Shown: one piece after another, positions 8,656-19,378 of the stretch
How the letters are laid out: each line of letters starts with the position of its first letter
How positions within the stretch are numbered: the stretch's first letter is position 1
Assembly: GCA_030432875.1 (NCBI GenBank)
Contig: JAUILP010000036.1
Span: 1 to 35,161 of the forward strand
DNA: 35,161 nucleotides
Origin: Oligoflexia bacterium
GTDB lineage: Bacteria > Bdellovibrionota_B > Oligoflexia > Oligoflexales > JAGOVF01
Direction of reading: 5' to 3'
Position numbers and translations under genes: made by a program
The notes under the pieces: model-generated
Database searches by the model: none
Told to the model about the DNA's origin: nothing
Seen by the model: the letters and a program-made list of their open reading frames with translations, nothing else

Positions 8656-10074
8656 ATGAAATCTTTGACTAAAAAAAAACCACTCGATATTTTGACATTA
8701 GTTTTAGTCCTTAACATATGGGGCTGCGGTGAGATTAAAAAGAACGATGGAAAACTCCAGGTGTCAGAACGAACCGCAACCAGCGATTCGATTCCTTCTA
8801 ACGAAGTTTCCCAAAACATTTCTGCTGATCAAATTGAGGTGAAAAAGCCAAGTACGACGCCCCCTTTGAGTGAACCAGCCATTTCCTCTGAAGGAACCAT
8901 AGCGAAATCGGAACAAAATCCTAATATGGTCAATGTCAATACATTAAATGAAACGGTGAGCCAGGCAATTTATGACGAATTTCTCGCCATGGAAGATTTT
9001 ACCTGCAGTGCCTTACAGGAAAAATATGTGTTTTATCACAGTGAAGACAATAAACTCCTTACTTGTAAAAATGGTTTTTTGGAAGAAATAAGCCCCTTTG
9101 AAAGCGAGCTGCAAAATCCCCTACCCGAAAATACTTCTGTCGGGCCAAGAGGACCAGCTGGGGAAAAAGGGCCTGTAGGAGATAAGGGGCCACAAGGTGA
9201 ACAAGGTATAAAGGGACTCCCCGGTGATAAAGGGGCAACTGGCAATCCGGGCTCCCCCGGTGCCGTAGGAGCGAAAGGAGCTACTGGAGATAAGGGGCCA
9301 CAGGGTGAACAGGGAATAAAGGGACTCCCCGGTGATAAAGGGGCAACCGGCAATCCAGGCTCCACCGGTGCAACGGGCGCAAAAGGAGCTACTGGAGACA
9401 AAGGACCTACTGGAGACAAAGGACCTACTGGAGACAAAGGACCTAATGGAGACAAAGGACCTAATGGAGACAAAGGACCTACTGGAGATCAAGGCCCTGT
9501 TGGAAATCAAGGCCCTGTTGGAAATCAGGGGAGAGTTGGAGATCAGGGGAGAGTTGGAGATCAAGGACGTGTCGGAGATAAAGGACCTACTGGCGATAAA
9601 GGCCCCACTGGAGACAAAGGACCCACTGGGGATAAGGGACCACAGGGTGACCAAGGTGTAAAAGGACAGACTGGAGATATTGGCCCCCAAGGTATTCCTG
9701 GCATCGCCGCACCTGCAGGCACCATAATTCGCCTTAGACGAGCCTGGGAGCCCATAAGGTGGTATCCGGAGAATAAAGAGCCTAATTTCCCAGCTGCGCC
9801 TGAGTTCCCTGGATGCCCAGGAGGCTGGCACCCAATTGAATATTATAATGAATACCAGGATACTGATGGTGGGCATGATAACTATAATGTCGTCACATTT
9901 TGCGAGAAAAATGATAATCATCAGTGTTCAGTAATGGAATATTTTTGGGAGAAAAATAACGTCTACAAATTTCCAGAGCCTACATGTATTAAGAACTATG
10001 TTGAGGTATTTACCGGGCAAGATTTTAATTTCAGAAGAAAAAGGGATTTAAAGATTTGTGTTAAATGCCAGTAA
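8656..10074 (+). CDS. Collagen-like (Gly-X-Y) lipoprotein
   Basis: This is a 472-residue predicted lipoprotein with lipobox IWGC (Cys24). A Ser/Thr/Pro-rich spacer (25-100) and a short domain with two cysteines (about 105-160) come first. Then there are 63 uninterrupted Gly-X-Y triplets (residues 163-351). Many are [12 protein letters not shown] or GEQ-GIK, rich in Lys/Asp and Pro, which favours a charge-stabilised triple helix without hydroxyproline. The C-terminal ~120 residues form an aromatic, Cys-rich cap (about six Cys, ending CVKC). The arrangement lipid anchor, stalk, head predicts a trimeric surface fibre projecting from the membrane. Bacterial collagen-like proteins often act in adhesion or appendage formation, but the role here is unproven. 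A perfect AGGAGG precedes the start. Confidence 0.88.
   Translation: MKSLTKKKPLDILTLVLVLNIWGCGEIKKNDGKLQVSERTATSDSIPSNEVSQNISADQIEVKKPSTTPPLSEPAISSEGTIAKSEQNPNMVNVNTLNETVSQAIYDEFLAMEDFTCSALQEKYVFYHSEDNKLLTCKNGFLEEISPFESELQNPLPENTSVGPRGPAGEKGPVGDKGPQGEQGIKGLPGDKGATGNPGSPGAVGAKGATGDKGPQGEQGIKGLPGDKGATGNPGSTGATGAKGATGDKGPTGDKGPTGDKGPNGDKGPNGDKGPTGDQGPVGNQGPVGNQGRVGDQGRVGDQGRVGDKGPTGDKGPTGDKGPTGDKGPQGDQGVKGQTGDIGPQGIPGIAAPAGTIIRLRRAWEPIRWYPENKEPNFPAAPEFPGCPGGWHPIEYYNEYQDTDGGHDNYNVVTFCEKNDNHQCSVMEYFWEKNNVYKFPEPTCIKNYVEVFTGQDFNFRRKRDLKICVKCQ
9142..9708 (+). repeat. Collagen-encoding tandem repeat tract
   Basis: The 567-base tract encodes the 63 Gly-X-Y triplets. It contains a 108-base direct repeat (the 12-triplet block starting [12 protein letters not shown] occurs twice) and several runs of an 18-base unit encoding [18 protein letters not shown] and GDQ-GRV. 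Length changes by slippage or recombination in multiples of 9 or 18 bases would keep the frame. The long antisense frames across this tract are a by-product of the repeat composition. Confidence 0.9.
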
Positions 10075-10135
10075 AATCGTCCGTATTTTCCCTAGTGCCC
10101 ACTCATTTTATCGAAGGTCAGAAGCCTTTATTGCC

Positions 10136-10497
10136 CTAGCCTAAATGAGAATATAGCCGTGACCAATTCAATGTCCCTAATTTATGCGGGTAATTGAGGC
10201 ACTTCACCAAAGTATCAAGTAATTCAGGGTTGATAACCGCATCTCAAAACATAAAAATCAGACCACAGGTAATTTTCCTGTGGTTTGCGCAGAGTCATAC
10301 CAAAATTTACAATAGCATAGGTGGACATTTTACCTCCTGATTAGCTTCACCGTAAACCTAAAAAGTCTCATTATTTTGAGTATTCTGATTAAAATTTTAG
10401 CAATACGCATTTGATGGTCACTATCAGACATTTTTCCATGTCGCTTCCAGTGGTGCCAGAAATCTAATATCGTTAGTGTTAAGCTTGAAGTCATCAT
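10136..10497 (-). other. Two tiny coupled ORFs or decayed gene remnants
   Basis: On the minus strand a 55-codon frame (10497 to 10330, starting ATGATG) ends in a TAA just before a second ATG. Within its last codons is a perfect AGGAGG correctly placed for that second frame (34 codons, 10328 to 10224). A third frame (about 10250 to 10136) then continues with protein-like composition (NPELLDTLVKCLNYP). The first peptide is strongly basic. This could be a coupled pair of small proteins or a frameshifted remnant; I recognise no family. An inverted repeat ACCACAGG/CCTGTGGT lies at 10262-10284. Confidence 0.25.
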
Positions 10498-10507
10498 TGA
10501 TTTTGAT

Positions 10508-10910
10508 GTGGACGTGAGTGTTTTTTTAAACTTTGACGAGGTAAAAAAGTCGCAATCCTATAAAAAACCTGATGTAAACAAGGCGTCTGTTGCGTTTTTT
10601 AAATCAGCCGTTGATTTCATTATACTGCTGCCAAAAGGACAAGCAAAACTCGCCGATCAATTTTACCGCACTGCCATATCGGTGCACTTAATATTGCTGA
10701 GGGAGACGGAAAATCCTCTCCTTCAGACCTTCGGAGGTCGAACATCATTTTGGCACCACTAGAGGCTCGGCCATAGAGTGTGGTACTATACTTGATTTTA
10801 TCAAGATGATTAACTCAAGGTGCTCGCACCAAATTGCTAGGGCCGAAGAGGTGCTAGTCCCAATTCTCTCCATGCGCACTAAAATGTGGGGCAATTTACC
10901 AAGGGCATGA
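10508..10910 (+). pseudogene. Four-helix-bundle (S23/IVS-type) protein, frameshifted
   Basis: Three consecutive reading frames together spell a four-helix-bundle protein of the 23S rRNA intervening-sequence (S23/TIGR02436) type. The first frame (GTG at 10508) gives LPKGQAKLADQFYRTAIS, the family's typical LP-G-LADQ-RA-S helix. The second (from about 10687) gives LNIAEGDGKSSPSDLRR. The third (from about 10740 to the TGA at 10908-10910) gives TRGSAIECGTILDFI and a final helix. Each junction needs a net loss of one base or gain of two. The gene therefore looks like a recent pseudogene with two frameshifts, since the residues on each side are still well conserved. No rRNA is nearby. Sequencing error is an alternative for either shift. 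Confidence 0.72.
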
Positions 10911-11060
10911 GCATACGGTCACGTTTCCGCCAAAGTCAACGACTAGGTTAAGGGCTCAAGGTCAATGAACCCGACAAGCTTTAAAAGCAAAGGTCTGATT
11001 TTTTTACGTTATAAAACATGATTTTTTATTGCGATGCTCCTGTCATTTTAGTGAACTTAA

Positions 11061-11099
11061 TACCTAAAATAAAGGCGCGAAACCTAAGTTCCGCGCCTG
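11061..11099 (-). terminator. Rho-independent terminator of the lipoprotein gene
   Basis: Read on the minus strand, AGGCGCG pairs with CGCGCCT (plus-strand arms 11073-11079 and 11092-11098) with a small AA/TT extension and a C bulge. The T-rich run TTTATTTTA follows. It lies about 75 bases after the stop codon of the minus-strand lipoprotein gene. Confidence 0.75.
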
Positions 11100-11172
11100 T
11101 GTTAATTCCTTCACCTTAATCAATAAACTCGCCTCATCATTGGAATCGGTGATTAAAAATGATTTGTTTTGC

Positions 11173-12180
11173 TTATAAGGCCCCTCCAGTAGGCTCTGCA
11201 GCTGCGGGCATTATGAATTTAAAAATTAGCATACTATTGTCATTCGCTGCAGCGCCAGTTTTGGCTGGATATCTAAAGGCAATAGCAGCTGATTGAGAAT
11301 AATTGACATTCGAATATAAAGAAACGTTAGTGTATTCTCCACTCTCAACTTTTGTGACGGTCGTCCTAGGAAAAGTAACCGAGCTAAAAAGTTTTCCGGT
11401 CAATTTATTTGCAATAACATCTGAAGACGACCCTAGGAATACCTCATGATCTGAACAAGCTTTACATTTATAGCTAAGAAAATAGGTAAATTCTCCAACT
11501 TTCACTGCCGGTTTTACAGATATTTTAAGATCTGACACATCAGGTGCATCCGCATAGGTACTTCCAGAAGATGCGCCAATTTTTATGGAATCTTCGTTGA
11601 TAGTGACAGGAACTACTGCATTGTCTACCTCTGCACGCGTTAAGCGCAAAGAGGAATTAACACTCGGCTGCGTCGAATTGAGAAAATTCGTGGCATTAAA
11701 ATTCGACGGGGTATAGGTTTCGCTGACGATAAAGTGAATTTCATCTTTGTTTATGGTTACCTTCGGCCTAGCGCCCGTGCGATCAATAGGATACGTAACT
11801 GTTGAATTAGCCTTCGAATTGCCAATAGTGTCAACAGGCAGAGCGGTACAATTTTTTACATACACCCCCAAAAGCCCTTGAAGTTGCGACAGAGTATACT
11901 TTTTCCCTTCAAGTTCAAAAACTTTCTTGTCAGTAGCATTGGTAGAATTTTCGCAGGACAATTTAACCGTCCAAACAGCCAAGGACAATTTTGAACTAAG
12001 CGAAAGAGCCGCGCTATCATCATCACTGGTAATTTCAGAAGAAACATCGAGGAAAACCATTTCCGCATCTGATTCCCCCGAACCTTGAGCAATGAAATCC
12101 TTGCGCGCTTGCTGATTCTTTTCTCCGCAATTTGAAAGTGCAAAAATGGCGGGAATAAGAACCGTTAACTTAAGCAGCAT
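11173..12180 (-). CDS. Orphan lipoprotein
   Basis: This is a 335-residue predicted lipoprotein. The signal segment MLLKLTVLIPAIFALSNC places the lipidated cysteine at residue 18, in a lipobox-like LSNC. The mature protein is rich in Ser, Thr, Asn and Val with predicted beta character and few charged helices. It contains a CKAC pair (in SYKCKACSD) and other scattered cysteines. I recognise no family. An AAGGAG lies 7 bases before the ATG, and a good intrinsic terminator follows, so it is probably transcribed alone. The 295 bases upstream (12181-12475) separate it from the dnaE stop. That gap is AT-rich, and I could not pick a definite promoter or a dnaE terminator in it. Confidence 0.75.
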   Translation of the reverse strand: MLLKLTVLIPAIFALSNCGEKNQQARKDFIAQGSGESDAEMVFLDVSSEITSDDDSAALSLSSKLSLAVWTVKLSCENSTNATDKKVFELEGKKYTLSQLQGLLGVYVKNCTALPVDTIGNSKANSTVTYPIDRTGARPKVTINKDEIHFIVSETYTPSNFNATNFLNSTQPSVNSSLRLTRAEVDNAVVPVTINEDSIKIGASSGSTYADAPDVSDLKISVKPAVKVGEFTYFLSYKCKACSDHEVFLGSSSDVIANKLTGKLFSSVTFPRTTVTKVESGEYTNVSLYSNVNYSQSAAIAFRYPAKTGAAANDNSMLIFKFIMPAAAEPTGGAL

Positions 12181-12475
12181 ACAAATCTCCTTTTAATGAA
12201 TTTGATCAATCAGAAACACTTAAAGACATATCGGAAACTCTTTAATAAAAAGGGAGTTTATTTTTTTAATCCTCGAAACGATTGACTTATATTTTCCTAT
12301 TTACCCAGTTTTCTTCCCACTTTTTCTTTTTATCCTCCCTCTTTTTCATTTTTGTGTAAGTGACTCAAATTAGGATATGTACCTGAGTAAGAAAATATTT
12401 TTTAGGAAATACTTTGATGGTATTTATTGCATTAGAACGTGCACATTCCGGAAGGCTAGGTCTTTGGGGTAAAAA

Positions 12476-15400
12476 CTAATGATAATTAAGCGTTATATCG
12501 AGCCCAGGCAAATTCTTTAAAGCCTGGGTAAAATCTTCCTCAAGAGATATCTTTTCGATCCCAGCGCTAGAAATATAAACCTCTGCAGATTCCATGGCAT
12601 AGGATAAATGCCACGGAACCTCACCATGATAGGCTAAGACCAAATCCTTGAGTTTATCGATACCTTTCATAACCAGATCATGATTTTTTTGTTGTTTATC
12701 TTTGTCTCGCGGCGAGAGCTTTATGTGTAACTTATGCACTTTTTCTTTGTAAAGACTAGCGACATCAACGGCTTTATCAAATTTAAACCGCACGCCCTGA
12801 TTGTCAAAGCGTCCCTCAGCTATGATATGAAATCCCATCACGGTATTAAGTTTTGGCAAATTTAATGACCTAATGTCTTCCGTAAAAATAGCGAGTTCAA
12901 GACTCCCGGATAAATCTTCTACGTTTAGCACCACCAAATTTTTGCCGCTTTTTGTGCGTTTTTCCTGAATTTGCGTCATGATGCCCATAACCATAAAGGG
13001 CTTTTTTTCCCTAGCTTTTAATGTAATCTGCTGAATTTCAGCAAAGCGGGCCCCGGAAAATGAGCGAATTTCATCGCTATAATTTTCGAGAGGGTGCTGA
13101 GAAACAAATCGCCCCAGTAAATCCTTTTCTTTAATAAGCCAGGACAAAGTGTTGCTAGGTTTCTTAAAAAAATCGAGTTCATCCCAGGGATGCCTAAAGG
13201 CATATTTATTGTGATCCGCATCTTCGCTAGAAAACAGAGAAAAGAGCGTACGCATCCCCTGTTTTTTGGTCTCGTGATGTTTTTGACTAAAATCATAGAG
13301 ATCATTAACCCAAGGAAAAATATCCTGGCGACACACGCCGAAGCAATCAAAAGCACCGGCAATGATAAGAGTTTCTAAATTCTTTTTGCCCACTTTCCCT
13401 AAATTAACCCGCTCGGCAAAATCTGTAATAGAAGTGAATTTGCCATTTGCGCGCCGTTCTTCGATCGCGGGTTCAAGCATTGCTCGCCCCATGCCTTTAA
13501 TCGCAGCAAGAGCAAAGTGTAAGGCACTTTCATTTTTGGCAACGGTAAAATCCAGTTCACTTTCATTGAGGCTTGGCGCATGAACTTTTATGCCCATGCG
13601 CTCGCACTCAGCTATATAACGCACAATTTTATCTTGCCTATCCATGTCACAAGTCATGATGGCCGCCATAAACTCATGGGGAAAATGCGTTTTTAAATAA
13701 GCCGTTTGATAACTCAGAACCCCATAGGCTGCGGTATGGCTTTTATTAAAACCATATTCAGCAAACTTAGCCATAAGATCAAAGATGTTTTCTGCTAACG
13801 TAGCATCAATCTGGTTTGCACTACACCCGTCTATAAATCGCGATTTCTGAGCCGCCATCTCCTGCGGATTTTTCTTACCCATGGCCCGCCGCAAAAGATC
13901 GGCCTCACCTAGGGAGTAGCTCGCCATTTCTTTGGCAATTTTTTGTACTTGTTCCTGGTATAAAATAATCCCGTAGGTTTCCTTAAGAATTTCCTCTGTT
14001 AAGGGATGCGGATATTTTATCTCCTGACGACCATGTTTACGCTCAATAAAATCATCGACCATCCCCGAACCCAGTGGTCCTGGACGGAAAAGAGCCACGA
14101 CCGCAAAAACATCATCGAGACAAGATGGCTGCAGCTTTAAAAGTAGCTGCTGCATCCCTGAACCTTCAATTTGAAAAATCCCAATGGTATTTCCCGAACT
14201 AATGAGATCGTAAACTGATTTGTCCTCCATGGGGATCATGCGCAAATCGAAATTCGGGTCCTTACCACCACGAATAAGTTTAACCGCCTTATCAATAACC
14301 GTAAGCGTTTTTAATCCCAAAAAATCAAACTTAACAAGACCAACTTTTTCCGCATTTTTCATTTCATACTGGGTAATAAGGCTGGGGTCATCTAATGTTC
14401 TATATAAAGGAACATAATTTTCCATAGCTTTATCAGCAATCACAACGCCAGCAGCGTGCACCGAAGTATGACTTTTCATCCCTTCGATTTTTTGAGCAAA
14501 TCCCATAAGCTCTTCAATTTCAGCATCGCTACGCATAACCTCAGATAGCTTCGGTTCCTGGGCTAACGCATCTTTAATGGTGATATTCAACTCATTGGGA
14601 ATCAGCTTGTTAAATCGATCTACTTTAAGGTAAGGAATACTCAAAGCCCTACCGACGCTTTTTATTGCGGCCTTGGTTTTGAGTTCCCCAAAAGTAATGA
14701 TTTGCGCAACATTGGCACTGCCATATTTTTGGGTAACATAATCTATGACTTCACCGCGGCGATCTTGACAAAAATCGACGTCAAAGTCCGGCATGGATAC
14801 CCGTTCAGGATTTAGGAAACGTTCAAAAATGAGATTGTAAGCTATGGGATCTAAGTCCGTAATCCTTAGGGCATATGCCACTAACGATCCTGCTCCCGAT
14901 CCTCTGCCCGGACCTACGGGAATACCCTTATTTTTAGCCCAATTGATAAAGTCCTGAACGATAAGAAAATACCCAGGAAATCCCATCTTGATAATGACAT
15001 CTAGTTCAAATTCTAGTCGTTCTATAGCTTGGCTACGCTGCTCTGAGGGTATTTTCTTCTGATGAATATCTTCCCATTCTTTATTGCGTAGCTCCAGCCC
15101 CTCCAAGGATAGACGCCTAAGGCTTTCTTCGGAAGTTTCGCCTTCAAGAGTATAATTCGGTAAATAATATTTACCCATTTCAATATCAACAGAGCAGGCA
15201 TCGGCAATCTTTAGGGTATTGGCAATGGCTTCTGGCCACCTAGCATAGAGTTCACAAAATTCGCGGTTATCGAGTACATGATACCGTGCTGAGACACTGC
15301 GGTCTCTCATGGTATTGAGCGTCAAACCATTTTTTAAAGCGAGAAGAACGGTGTGTGTTTCTTTGTCTTCTTCTTCAAGGTAGTGCGCGTCAGCGGTCGC

Positions 15401-16096
15401 GACTAAGGGTAAGTTTAGCTCCTGGGCAACCTCAGTTAGAAAATCTAAATAGCGACTTTGACCTGCTATGTTGTTGTCAATGACTTCTATATAAAAGCCG
15501 CCCTGACTCGCTGTTTGTAAGGATGCGCATAAGGCTAATAGGGCCTTAGCGAAAGGATCAGACGTGCCAATTTTGAGTTTTTGTCGCATCTCTTCTGGGT
15601 CGCGGCAATCCTGACTCAGAAGGTTGGTCAAATAAGCCACTTCGCCCAGCTGACAGGAACTTAGCATAAATAGACCTTCACCTAAAGCACAGAGCTCCTG
15701 AAAAGGAACCACCGGAACCTCACCTAGCCCCATGGTATAACCACGACTTACAATCTTTAGGAGATTTTTATAGCCAAGATTATTTTTTGCCAGCAACACT
15801 AGATGAAATGGTCCCGTCGGACGGTCTTCGGGTTTCAGCTCAGCAAGGATTTTTTCTGTATGTGGCGAAGGAGAGACATATATTTCTGCCCCTAAAATAG
15901 GTTTAATGCCTTCTTTTTTTGCTTTAAGAAAAAAATCAACTGCGGCGAACATATTGCCATGATCGGTTAACGCCACTGAAGTGTGGCCCATTTTTTTAAC
16001 TTTTTTAAGCAGGCTACTTAAGCGTATTGCTCCGTCTGCTAATGAGTATTCACTATGAATATGCAAATGCACAAAAGGTGCTGTTTCATTTGTCAT
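12476..16096 (-). CDS. dnaE: DNA polymerase III alpha subunit
   Basis: This is the replicative DNA polymerase catalytic subunit, with 1206 residues in the expected order. The PHP domain opens with HLHIHSEYSLADG (about 10-22). The palm has GPGRGSGAGSLVAY and the metal-binding PDFDVDF (about residues 434-440), with the third acidic position in KFDFLGLKTL (near 590). A conserved NKSHTAAYG region follows, then helix-hairpin-helix and an OB-fold near 1033-1072 (MGIMTQIQEKRTKSGK). The length matches DnaE1. I chose the ATG at 16096. An upstream in-frame TTG at 16138 would overlap guaA and add a non-conserved leader (NVWFF). Neither start has a strong ribosome binding site, so coupling to guaA, which ends 28 bases earlier, is likely. 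Confidence 0.97.
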   Translation of the reverse strand: MTNETAPFVHLHIHSEYSLADGAIRLSSLLKKVKKMGHTSVALTDHGNMFAAVDFFLKAKKEGIKPILGAEIYVSPSPHTEKILAELKPEDRPTGPFHLVLLAKNNLGYKNLLKIVSRGYTMGLGEVPVVPFQELCALGEGLFMLSSCQLGEVAYLTNLLSQDCRDPEEMRQKLKIGTSDPFAKALLALCASLQTASQGGFYIEVIDNNIAGQSRYLDFLTEVAQELNLPLVATADAHYLEEEDKETHTVLLALKNGLTLNTMRDRSVSARYHVLDNREFCELYARWPEAIANTLKIADACSVDIEMGKYYLPNYTLEGETSEESLRRLSLEGLELRNKEWEDIHQKKIPSEQRSQAIERLEFELDVIIKMGFPGYFLIVQDFINWAKNKGIPVGPGRGSGAGSLVAYALRITDLDPIAYNLIFERFLNPERVSMPDFDVDFCQDRRGEVIDYVTQKYGSANVAQIITFGELKTKAAIKSVGRALSIPYLKVDRFNKLIPNELNITIKDALAQEPKLSEVMRSDAEIEELMGFAQKIEGMKSHTSVHAAGVVIADKAMENYVPLYRTLDDPSLITQYEMKNAEKVGLVKFDFLGLKTLTVIDKAVKLIRGGKDPNFDLRMIPMEDKSVYDLISSGNTIGIFQIEGSGMQQLLLKLQPSCLDDVFAVVALFRPGPLGSGMVDDFIERKHGRQEIKYPHPLTEEILKETYGIILYQEQVQKIAKEMASYSLGEADLLRRAMGKKNPQEMAAQKSRFIDGCSANQIDATLAENIFDLMAKFAEYGFNKSHTAAYGVLSYQTAYLKTHFPHEFMAAIMTCDMDRQDKIVRYIAECERMGIKVHAPSLNESELDFTVAKNESALHFALAAIKGMGRAMLEPAIEERRANGKFTSITDFAERVNLGKVGKKNLETLIIAGAFDCFGVCRQDIFPWVNDLYDFSQKHHETKKQGMRTLFSLFSSEDADHNKYAFRHPWDELDFFKKPSNTLSWLIKEKDLLGRFVSQHPLENYSDEIRSFSGARFAEIQQITLKAREKKPFMVMGIMTQIQEKRTKSGKNLVVLNVEDLSGSLELAIFTEDIRSLNLPKLNTVMGFHIIAEGRFDNQGVRFKFDKAVDVASLYKEKVHKLHIKLSPRDKDKQQKNHDLVMKGIDKLKDLVLAYHGEVPWHLSYAMESAEVYISSAGIEKISLEEDFTQALKNLPGLDITLNYH

Positions 16097-16124
16097 GCTA
16101 AAAAACCAAACATTAAAAAATTTA

Positions 16125-17687
16125 TTATTCCCACTCAATCGTCGCAGGGGGCTTGCTTGTTATATCATACACAACCCTATTTATGCCCTTGACTTCTCGG
16201 ACAATGCGGTCACCGACTTGCAGTAAAAAATCATAGGGCAACTGACTCGGCTTCGCTGTCATACCATCGCTGGCATCCACAGAGCGCAGGGCTAAGGTAT
16301 ATTCGTATGTGCGATTGTCTCCCATTACCCCTACGGTCTTTATAGGAAGTAGCACGGCAAAGGCTTGCCACGTTGAGGCATATAAATTATTCTCACGCAG
16401 CATATTGATAAAAATAGCATCTGCTTCACGCAAAATTACAAGTTTTTCTTCACTGATTTCACCTATGATGCGAATTCCTAAACCCGGCCCGGGAAAAGGG
16501 TGACGCATAACCAAAGATTCCGGGAGACCAAGTTCCACGCCAATAGCACGCACTTCATCTTTAAACAGGTAGCGAAAGGGTTCTATCAGCTTTAATTTAA
16601 GAACATCTGGAAGTCCGCCAACATTGTGGTGACTTTTGATGACTTTAGAACCAGAACCATGCCCCGCAGACTCGATAACGTCAGGGTAGAGCGTACCCTG
16701 CGCCAAATGCGTATAACCGCAGCCCTCGGTAAAAGCTTCAAAGACTTCTATAAAGGTCCGGCCAATAATCTTGCGCTTTTCTTCGGGATCGCTGATCCCT
16801 TGAAGCTTGGTTAAAAAATCTTTTTGTCGCGGCAATACTGAAAAATGATGTATGCCAGCATCTTCAAGCGCTGAGGCAACCCATTCAGCTTCACCTTTGC
16901 GCAAAAGCCCCGTATCGACCAACACCGCAAAAACACGGTCACTTCCCAGAGCCTTGTTTAAAAGTGCAACAGCGACGGTGCTATCAACACCCCCGGATGC
17001 TGCCACCAAGACCTTGTCCGTTTCATTGACTTGCGCATTTATCCATGAACACAGGGAAGTTATCAGTGATTCACCCTGCCAATTGAGTTCAACGTGGCAT
17101 ATGTTAACTAAAAAATTTTCAAGTATTTTCTTTCCCCATTCACTGTGATAAACCTCTGGATGAAACTGCATTCCATATATGGGTTTATTTTGAAATTTCA
17201 TAGCAGCCACAACGTTGGCGGCGCTTTCACCAAGTACAGTAGCACCTTCAGAAATTTTTATCACATCATCGCCGTGACTCATCCAAACAGAGGACCCCGT
17301 CGGTACCCCAGCGAACAAAGGATCACTCACCCCAAGATCAGTAAGGAACAATTTTTCTTCGCCATATTCTCTTTTCAGCCCTGACCGTACCTCAGCACCC
17401 AAAGCTTTTGCGAGTAGCTGCATACCGTAGCAAATGCCGAGTATGGGCACGCCATGATCGAGCACCCAAGAGGGAAGAGTTCGGCTGTGCTGAGCACCTA
17501 CAGAGTCAGGCCCACCCGAAAGTATGACCCCACATAGAGTTAAATCCGCAGGAGCATTTGGAGCATCGCTTGCGATAATTTCACAGTAACACCCAAGCTC
17601 CCGCAAACGCCGCGCAATAAGAAATGTATACTGAGAGCCATAATCTATGATGATGATAGCTTTGTCAGTGGGTCTTTTTGGAAACAT
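16125..17687 (-). CDS. guaA: GMP synthase (glutamine-hydrolysing)
   Basis: GuaA converts XMP, ATP and glutamine to GMP, the last step of de novo guanine nucleotide synthesis, in the cytosol. The 520-residue protein has the class I glutamine amidotransferase domain with catalytic Cys86 in LGICYGMQ and a MQFHPEV His motif. The ATP-pyrophosphatase P-loop SGGVDST follows, then the C-terminal dimerisation domain ending in the characteristic SKPPATIEWE. Everything expected is present. An AGAGG precedes the ATG. The gene lies 47 bases after guaB and 28 before dnaE, so the three are probably one transcript. Confidence 0.98.
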   Translation of the reverse strand: MFPKRPTDKAIIIIDYGSQYTFLIARRLRELGCYCEIIASDAPNAPADLTLCGVILSGGPDSVGAQHSRTLPSWVLDHGVPILGICYGMQLLAKALGAEVRSGLKREYGEEKLFLTDLGVSDPLFAGVPTGSSVWMSHGDDVIKISEGATVLGESAANVVAAMKFQNKPIYGMQFHPEVYHSEWGKKILENFLVNICHVELNWQGESLITSLCSWINAQVNETDKVLVAASGGVDSTVAVALLNKALGSDRVFAVLVDTGLLRKGEAEWVASALEDAGIHHFSVLPRQKDFLTKLQGISDPEEKRKIIGRTFIEVFEAFTEGCGYTHLAQGTLYPDVIESAGHGSGSKVIKSHHNVGGLPDVLKLKLIEPFRYLFKDEVRAIGVELGLPESLVMRHPFPGPGLGIRIIGEISEEKLVILREADAIFINMLRENNLYASTWQAFAVLLPIKTVGVMGDNRTYEYTLALRSVDASDGMTAKPSQLPYDFLLQVGDRIVREVKGINRVVYDITSKPPATIEWE

Positions 17688-17734
17688 AATAAACCTCTTT
17701 ATAGCGCGAGATTATATGAAGAGTGGTAAGCAAC

Positions 17735-19276
<1,542 letters not shown>

Positions 19277-19378
19277 TCACAAAGGGCATAAATCCCTACA
19301 AATACAGCAAAAAAAAGCCACTAACCATACTCATTTTTTTTGGGTAGACCTCAAAATTGCGCTACAGGAATCCCCATA

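Noticed and set aside
9036..9921. Long minus-strand open frames opposite the collagen tract (up to 266 codons)
   Set aside because: They mirror the Gly-X-Y repeats, have extreme Ser/Pro-biased composition, and lack a start context. The plus frame explains the region fully.
10262..10284. Inverted repeat ACCACAGG/CCTGTGGT as a terminator of the collagen-like gene
   Set aside because: It is almost 190 bases past the stop codon, and there is no T-run on the plus strand.
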